Shown here: piece by piece, positions 59,524 to 64,000 of the stretch
How the letters are laid out: every line of letters starts with the position of its first letter
How positions within the stretch are numbered: position 1 is the first letter of the stretch
DNA from: an uncultured bacterium
GTDB lineage: Bacteria > Planctomycetota > UBA1135 > GCA-002686595
Length of the DNA: 64,000 nt
Assembly (NCBI GenBank): GCA_938075305.1
Contig: CALJGV010000009.1
Location: 38,096 to 102,095, forward strand
Direction: 5' to 3'
Program-made: the position numbers and the translations under genes
The notes under the pieces: generated by a model
The model's database searches: none
What the model was told of the DNA's origin: nothing
The model's input: the letters and a program-made list of their open reading frames with translations, nothing else

Positions 59524-60768
59524 TCAGCGGCGCTTCTTCTTCGCCCGGGCCGAGGACTCCCAGCCAGCGAAGGGACCCCGATCTGGGGCCTGGAGCGCCT
59601 GAAGAATCATGGCCGTGGAGTACGACGCCGTACGCGGGAACACCCGGTCGTTCCAGGACCCGTCGTCATTGCGGGTGCTCCAGATCAGGCGGCGCAGCTC
59701 GGCGCGGTGCGCGTCACGCTCCGCCTCGGGCAGCTCCTCGATCGCCAATGCCACGTAGGTGTGCCCGAAGAAGAAGTAGTAGGGCGCGATGCCGTACTTG
59801 CCCACGTGGGTGCCCTGCTGGCTCTTGCGCACGAGCAGGTCGTCGTAGCCCTCGAAGAAGCCCACCACCGCCTTGCGCAGCTCGTCCGCGTCGCTGCGCC
59901 CGGCCTTGTAGAGGGCCAGCTCCGCGCAGGCCGAGCGGGCGGAAGAGCCCGGCATGAGCACCTCGCCCCGGGCCTTGCCCGAGTAGGCATAGCTGACCGC
60001 CTCGGTGCGGCAGGCTTCAAGGGCGTCCAGGGCGCGCTCGACCATGTCCTCGTCCACGTCGTGGCCCGCCTCCTTCGCGTCGAACAGGATCAGCAGCGTC
60101 GAGCCCGTCATGAACGGGCTCACCGCCCGGTCGTTGGCGTAGTTCCAGCCCCCCATGGCGGTCTGGTTCGCCTCGAGGCGCTTGATGAGCTCCTTGATGG
60201 AGCCCTTGATCTTGCTGCTCTTCTTGAGCTTGGAGGGCCCGACCTCGCGCAGGGTGAGGAAGAACTGAAGGGCGTACGCGTGGCCCCAGCCGCGCACGTC
60301 GTAGCCGCGCTTGGGCCCGATGGCCATGCCCTTGTCGCGCTTGATCATGTCGAGCACGAAGTCCGCCGAGCGCTCGACGGCCTCCTCCAGCGCCTCCGCG
60401 TCCTCGCCGCCCGCGCCCGCTCGCAGGAGCGTGTCGCAGACGATGGAGGTGCCCCCCACCCGATAGCCCGACGGGATGATGCCGCCCCGGACCCGGTACA
60501 CGCCCTCGTAGGGCCACTCGGCCGCGTCCTTGTCCCCGTAGAGCTCCGCGAGTCGCTCGCGCTCTCCCTCCTGCCACGACTCCAGCTCATCGTCGGGGAG
60601 CGTGCCCACCGGCCGGTCCGCCTCGTAGCTCTCCTGGCGCTCGAGGAGCAGCGCCACGGCGGCGTCGATGGCCTCGGTCAGCTGCTCTTCGGTCGGCCCC
60701 TCCTTCTCGGTCTCTTGTACAGGAGCGATGGCGAGGGTCAGGAGAGATAGGGTGGCGAGGAGGACCAT
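59524..60768 (-). CDS. Secreted prenyltransferase/squalene-cyclase-repeat protein (about 414 aa)
   Basis: The start at 60768 gives the signal MVLLATLSLLTLAIAPVQETE. The chain is an alpha/alpha-toroid of QW-like repeats: GYDVRGWGHAYALQFFLTLREVG, AMGGWNYANDRAVSPFMTGSTLLILFDAKEAG, MPGSSARSACAELALYKAG, HVGKYGIAPYYFFFGHTYVALAIEEL, NDDGSWNDRVFPRTASYSTAMILQAL. This fold is shared by terpene cyclases and prenyltransferase beta subunits, but DxDD or Zn ligands are not evident and export argues against cyclase activity. Such secreted repeat proteins are common in Planctomycetota. Function unknown. Divergent from the EamA gene across 43 bp. Confidence 0.75.
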   Translation of the reverse strand: MVLLATLSLLTLAIAPVQETEKEGPTEEQLTEAIDAAVALLLERQESYEADRPVGTLPDDELESWQEGERERLAELYGDKDAAEWPYEGVYRVRGGIIPSGYRVGGTSIVCDTLLRAGAGGEDAEALEEAVERSADFVLDMIKRDKGMAIGPKRGYDVRGWGHAYALQFFLTLREVGPSKLKKSSKIKGSIKELIKRLEANQTAMGGWNYANDRAVSPFMTGSTLLILFDAKEAGHDVDEDMVERALDALEACRTEAVSYAYSGKARGEVLMPGSSARSACAELALYKAGRSDADELRKAVVGFFEGYDDLLVRKSQQGTHVGKYGIAPYYFFFGHTYVALAIEELPEAERDAHRAELRRLIWSTRNDDGSWNDRVFPRTASYSTAMILQALQAPDRGPFAGWESSARAKKKRR

Positions 60769-60811
60769 GGGAGCGTGGTTGGGAGGGGCCCGCGGTCGGT
60801 AGGCTCGGAAG

Positions 60812-61723
60812 ATGGAATCAGCCGACGGACGGGGCGTGGGCGCGGTGAAGGTCGCGCTCCTGACCATAGCGTCCGTGACCGCGTTCGCCGGGAACTCCGT
60901 CCTGTGCCGCCTGGCGCTGCTCGCGCCGGAGGAGGGCCCTGCTCCCATCGACCCCCTCTCGTTCACGGCGGTGCGCCTCGCGGCCGGGGCGCTGGCCCTC
61001 TCTCCCGTGCTCGTCGCCACCCGCGGCCAGTGGCGGGAGGCCGGCGCGAGCTGGGGCGGCGTGGCGGCGCTCTCGGCGTACGCCGTCGCCTTCAGCCTGA
61101 GCTACGTGACCCTGCCCGCGGGGATCGGCGCCCTGCTCCTCTTCGGGCTCGTGCAGATCACGATGGTGGGCGCCGGGCTCTTCACGGGGGAGCGGCTCGG
61201 CCTGGTCCGTGGCGCGGGCATGCTCACCGCCGCAGGCGGGGTGGTGCTCCTGGTGGCCCCGACCGGCGACGTCCTCGCCGGGACCGACGTGGACCCGCGC
61301 GGCGCCGTCCTGATGGCCGCCGCCGGCGTCGCCTGGGGCGCCTACAGCCTCGCGGGTCGCGGCCAGCCGCGCCCCGTACGGCTGACCGCCTTGAACTTCG
61401 CCCTCTGCCTCCCCCTGGCCGCCCTCCTGCTCGTCCTCTCGAGCCGCGAGTGGAGCCCCGAGGGGCTCCTGCTGGCCGCGGCCTCAGGGGCCATCACCTC
61501 AGGGGCGGGCTACGCCATCTGGTACGCGGCGCTCTCGGGGCACACGGCGACCTCTGCCGCCATCGTCCAGCTCACCGTCCCCGTGCTGGCCGCGGCGGGC
61601 GGCGTCGTCTGGCTGGACGAGGCGGTCACCCCGCGGAGCGTCGCCGCCACGGCGCTCGTGCTCGGCGGCGTGGCCGTCGCGCTCCTCGCCGGCGCCCGCC
61701 ACCGCGCCACCGCGCGACGCTGA
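60812..61723 (+). CDS. EamA/DMT-superfamily transporter (303 aa)
   Basis: Ten-TM drug/metabolite exporter with two EamA halves. Half one: VALLTIASVTAFAGNSVLCRLALL ... DPLSFTAVRLAAGALALSPVLV ... YAVAFSLSYVTLPAGIGALLLFGLVQITMVGAGLFTGERLG. Half two: GAVLMAAAGVAWGAYSLAGRG ... GAITSGAGYAIWYAALSGHTATSAAIVQLTVPVLAAAGGVVWLDEAVTPRSVAATALVLGGVAVAL. Length typical. Substrate unknown, possibly amino-acid or metabolite efflux. Single gene, convergent with the 61749 gene. Confidence 0.9.
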   Translation: MESADGRGVGAVKVALLTIASVTAFAGNSVLCRLALLAPEEGPAPIDPLSFTAVRLAAGALALSPVLVATRGQWREAGASWGGVAALSAYAVAFSLSYVTLPAGIGALLLFGLVQITMVGAGLFTGERLGLVRGAGMLTAAGGVVLLVAPTGDVLAGTDVDPRGAVLMAAAGVAWGAYSLAGRGQPRPVRLTALNFALCLPLAALLLVLSSREWSPEGLLLAAASGAITSGAGYAIWYAALSGHTATSAAIVQLTVPVLAAAGGVVWLDEAVTPRSVAATALVLGGVAVALLAGARHRATARR

Positions 61724-61748
61724 TCGGCACGCGCGGTCGCCGGAGCCG

Positions 61749-63932
61749 TCACGCCGCCGGACTCGCCTCGTCCGCGGCCTCTACCCTCGAGCGGTCCTCC
61801 ACGGGAGCCCGGAGGGTGGCGAAGAGCGCGATGAACGAGAGGAGCAGCGTGGCGAGCGGGATCGGCATGCGCCCGAGCGCGTCCACGGGCCCGTCCGAGG
61901 CGAGGTGCGCCTCCAGCTGCGCCTGGAACTCGGGCAGGGTCCGGAGCAGGCAGAGCGCGCCGACCGCTCGTGCGCTGTAGCTGGAGCAGTCCCGGCTCCC
62001 CCAGACGTGGGCGGTCTCCACGAGGTAAGCCTCGAGGGCGAGGAGGTCGATCCCCGCTCGGGAGCCGTCCGCGGGCGACCCGGGGACGCCCCACCGCGCC
62101 ATGGCCTCGACCGCGCTCGCCGTGGTGTCGATCCACCCGAAGTAGCTGGAGTCCTCCCACGCCACGCCGTCGGCGTCCCGCTCGTCTGCTTCGACGCTCC
62201 CCTTGAAGACGCCGCTGCGCCCGCCCTTGGTCCGCACCCAGGTGTCGAGCAGGGCCCGGTGCACGCGGTATGCCAGGGAGGGCACGCGCTTCGAGGCCTC
62301 CAGGAACTCCAGGGCGTCCGCGGCGTTCAGGTAGTCCGAGACAGCCCCGTGGCGGTCCGGCTCCGGCAGGTCCCTCAGGATCCGGGCGGCGAGCTCGGAA
62401 CGACCAGCCGCGACGATGCCGGCGAAGTCGGGGGTCTCGGCCACGAGCAGCGGCCGCCAGGTGCGCTCGAAGGGCTCCGGCCAGAACTCGATGCCGACCT
62501 TCCGGACCTCGTCCTCGCTACCCGGGCCGGTCCAGTGCACGGGGTTCGGCGCCATCCGCTCCGCGAGCTCCTGACGACGGTACAGCATCCGCGCGACGAC
62601 GCTCTCGTCGAAGCGCACCAGCTCCCGGAACCCGAGCAGCCCGATCAGCTCGTGGTCGTCCGAGTCGAAGTGCGAACGGCCCGGGACCTCGATGGAGCTC
62701 GAGCAGCCCTCCAGCTCGACGCGCAGCGCCTCGGGGAGCGCCTGGTCCGAGGCGCAGCCGGTCCCCAGCGCGCGGTCCAGGCGCAGCAGCGGGAGCAGGT
62801 ACAGGCGGTTGAGCTCCGCCCCCTCCCGGGCGAGCTGCTGATGCACCACCGACTCGAAGGCCGAGAGGTCTGGCAGGGGCTCCCCCGCCGCGTCCATCAT
62901 CCGGAGGGCCTGCCCGAAGGCGTCCCAGCGGCTCGAGTCCGCGAGCTGCTCGTCCTTGGCCTCACCGACCCAGCCGCGGACGTCCTCCGCGTCCGCCTCG
63001 ACCTCACCGAAGGTCGTCCAGAGCAAGCCGAACCCACCGACCGCGAGCGCCCAGAGCACCACGGCCCAGGCCACGGGCTTCCGGGAGCCGCTGCTCGCCG
63101 CCTTGCTGAGGCCGAGGCAGAGGCAGCCGGCCAGGAAGAGCACGGGGACGACGAGGAACGGAGCGAAGCGCTCCAGGGGCCCCGCGGAGCTGCTGCTCCC
63201 GGGCAGGACCATGAACTGCTGCGCCTGCATCGCGAAGATGGCGACGAACGAGAGGAAGCTGGCCATGAGCCGGCCGACCTGCTCGCGCGAGGCGAGCCCC
63301 TCCGCGGAGAGGCCGCGGAGCTGGGCGATGGCGGCCACCGCCGAGGCGAGGATGATGAGGACGAGGCCGTGCTCGAAGAAGCCGCCCGGGTCCAGCGCGA
63401 AGACCGAGGCCAGCAGCACCGCCGTGATCAGCGTCGGGACGAGGTTCCGCATCCACCAGGCACGGACCGCCCACGCCGCCTCGCGCTCGGCCGTGCGCTG
63501 CGCCCCGTCCCCGGACAGCCCGAGCTGCCCGCGGATGGCGTAGACGAGGGTCGCGGCGATCATCAGCAGCGTGAAGAACGGCATGGCCGCCAGCGCCGGG
63601 AGCGCCTTGAGGGTGAGCTTGGTGCCCGCCTTGGACGCCGCCGCCGTGCTCGCGCCGAGGACCGCCTTGCTCGCGCCCTTCGACAGCAGCATCGGCGGCA
63701 GGAGCCCCGCCGCCCAGCCGAGCCCGCCAGCGACCGCCGGCTCCGGCTGTCGCTCCATCCGCAGGGGCTCCGCGCCGCCCTCGGTGCCCTCAGCCTCGCG
63801 GATCCGCTCCCGGACCGCGGCGCCGAAGGCCTCCGGGTCGGACCGGTGCGGCGCCAGCGCCGCCTCCAGCTCGTCGGTGAGCGCGTCCCGCTCGCCGTCC
63901 AGCCAGTCGTCGATCTTCAGCCCGTCGCTCAT
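61749..63932 (-). CDS. Large membrane protein, candidate anti-sigma factor of the adjacent ECF sigma (727 aa)
   Basis: Soluble N-terminus of about 75 residues (SDGLKIDDWLDGERDALTDELEAALAPHRSDPEAFGAAVRERIREAEG), then about seven TM segments to residue 310 (ALPALAAMPFFTLLMIAATLVYAI, LVPTLITAVLLASVFAL, GLVLIILASAVAAIAQLRGL, LMASFLSFVAIFAMQAQQFMVL, APFLVVPVLFLAGCLCLGL, AWAVVLWALAVGGFGLLW). A large alpha-helical extracytoplasmic domain follows, with a last TM near the C-terminus (PLATLLLSFIALFATL). The ATG overlaps the stop of an upstream ORF whose end looks like an ECF sigma factor. A membrane protein coupled to a sigma gene is usually its anti-sigma. No zinc ZAS motif visible. No database family recognised. 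Confidence 0.6.
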   Translation of the reverse strand: MSDGLKIDDWLDGERDALTDELEAALAPHRSDPEAFGAAVRERIREAEGTEGGAEPLRMERQPEPAVAGGLGWAAGLLPPMLLSKGASKAVLGASTAAASKAGTKLTLKALPALAAMPFFTLLMIAATLVYAIRGQLGLSGDGAQRTAEREAAWAVRAWWMRNLVPTLITAVLLASVFALDPGGFFEHGLVLIILASAVAAIAQLRGLSAEGLASREQVGRLMASFLSFVAIFAMQAQQFMVLPGSSSSAGPLERFAPFLVVPVLFLAGCLCLGLSKAASSGSRKPVAWAVVLWALAVGGFGLLWTTFGEVEADAEDVRGWVGEAKDEQLADSSRWDAFGQALRMMDAAGEPLPDLSAFESVVHQQLAREGAELNRLYLLPLLRLDRALGTGCASDQALPEALRVELEGCSSSIEVPGRSHFDSDDHELIGLLGFRELVRFDESVVARMLYRRQELAERMAPNPVHWTGPGSEDEVRKVGIEFWPEPFERTWRPLLVAETPDFAGIVAAGRSELAARILRDLPEPDRHGAVSDYLNAADALEFLEASKRVPSLAYRVHRALLDTWVRTKGGRSGVFKGSVEADERDADGVAWEDSSYFGWIDTTASAVEAMARWGVPGSPADGSRAGIDLLALEAYLVETAHVWGSRDCSSYSARAVGALCLLRTLPEFQAQLEAHLASDGPVDALGRMPIPLATLLLSFIALFATLRAPVEDRSRVEAADEASPAA

Positions 63933-64000
63933 GACTTCACCTCCACGCTCCCGTCGGACTCCAGCAGCCGCCGGAGCTCCGTCCTCGCTCGCCGCAGCCG
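63929..64000 (-). CDS. C-terminal end of an ECF sigma factor (partial)
   Basis: The last 23 residues read RLRRARTELRRLLESDGSVEVKS. The RLRRARxxLRRLL stretch is the recognisable end of sigma region 4 in ECF sigma-70 proteins (VRSRLxRARxxL). The stop overlaps the ATG of the membrane protein by ATGA. The rest lies beyond the window, so this is a probable rather than certain call. Confidence 0.55.
   Translation of the reverse strand, partial: RLRRARTELRRLLESDGSVEVKS

Noticed and set aside
1-64000. CRISPR arrays, transposases, integrases or prophage genes
   Set aside because: No regularly spaced direct repeats and no recognisable mobile-element proteins were found on reading both strands.

Overview
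The window is about 64 kb of very GC-rich bacterial DNA, densely coded and without rRNA, confident tRNA, insertion sequence, phage or CRISPR signals. Several traits point to a Planctomycetota bacterium, probably of a deep-branching, poorly cultured lineage. These are several large secreted proteins that share one C-terminal domain, a TAT-exported Gfo/Idh/MocA protein, a prenyltransferase-repeat secreted protein, an FG-GAP/UnbV protein coupled to a multihaem cytochrome, and an HTTM protein. The taxonomic call is an inference from gene content, not from a marker gene.

Layout. 0-1.4 kb: tail of a secreted metalloprotease-like protein. 1.4-5.6 kb (minus strand): an Mla-type lipid-transport operon (STAS-permease fusion, ATPase, MlaD, lipoprotein) ending in thymidine kinase. 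5.7-8.8 kb: a large beta-propeller-like lipoprotein. 8.9-11.6 kb: D-threonine aldolase/D-serine dehydratase-type enzyme, nitrilase and a CBS-pair protein. 11.6-16.1 kb (minus): a two-gene NAD-linked formate dehydrogenase. The ORF track cuts its catalytic subunit in two at an in-frame TGA, but that TGA lies at the selenocysteine position of the family and is followed by a SECIS-like hairpin, so I read it as one 942-residue selenoprotein. 16.2-20.6 kb: a sialidase and, divergently, a reprolysin-like protease behind a structured leader. 20.8-23.3 kb: a thioredoxin-fold-like lipoprotein, an OxyR with both redox cysteines, and a DUF2891 lipoprotein translationally coupled to an RND pump. 23.3-29.3 kb: RND efflux system 1, with its outer-membrane factor divergent from the pump genes. 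29.5-36.7 kb: a PhoPQ-activated-type hydrolase, a class V aminotransferase/kynureninase-like protein, a Gfo/Idh oxidoreductase, an SPFH protein and ArgJ. 36.7-41.3 kb: a pentahaem cytochrome with TPRs coupled to an FG-GAP/UnbV protein. 41.6-47.7 kb: an alpha-glucan operon (membrane-anchored GH13 amylase, MalQ, GlgP). 47.8-53.0 kb: small membrane protein, DUF2185-like protein, AlkA-type glycosylase, coiled-coil lipoprotein, a stand-alone copy of the secreted C-terminal domain, and an HTTM protein. 53.2-59.5 kb: RND efflux system 2 with its own MarR regulator, whose start codon sits inside a 32-bp palindromic operator. 59.5-64 kb: prenyltransferase-repeat protein, EamA transporter, and a large membrane protein coupled to the last codons of an apparent ECF sigma factor, so a likely anti-sigma.

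Functionally the region is mostly cell envelope and exported proteins: lipid trafficking, two tripartite efflux pumps and several secreted enzymes. It also holds energy metabolism (formate oxidation, multihaem cytochrome) and storage-glucan degradation. Many neighbours overlap by ATGA/GTGA/TGATG, so operon structure is clear in most places. Gene identities rest on motifs read by eye; no database search was run.
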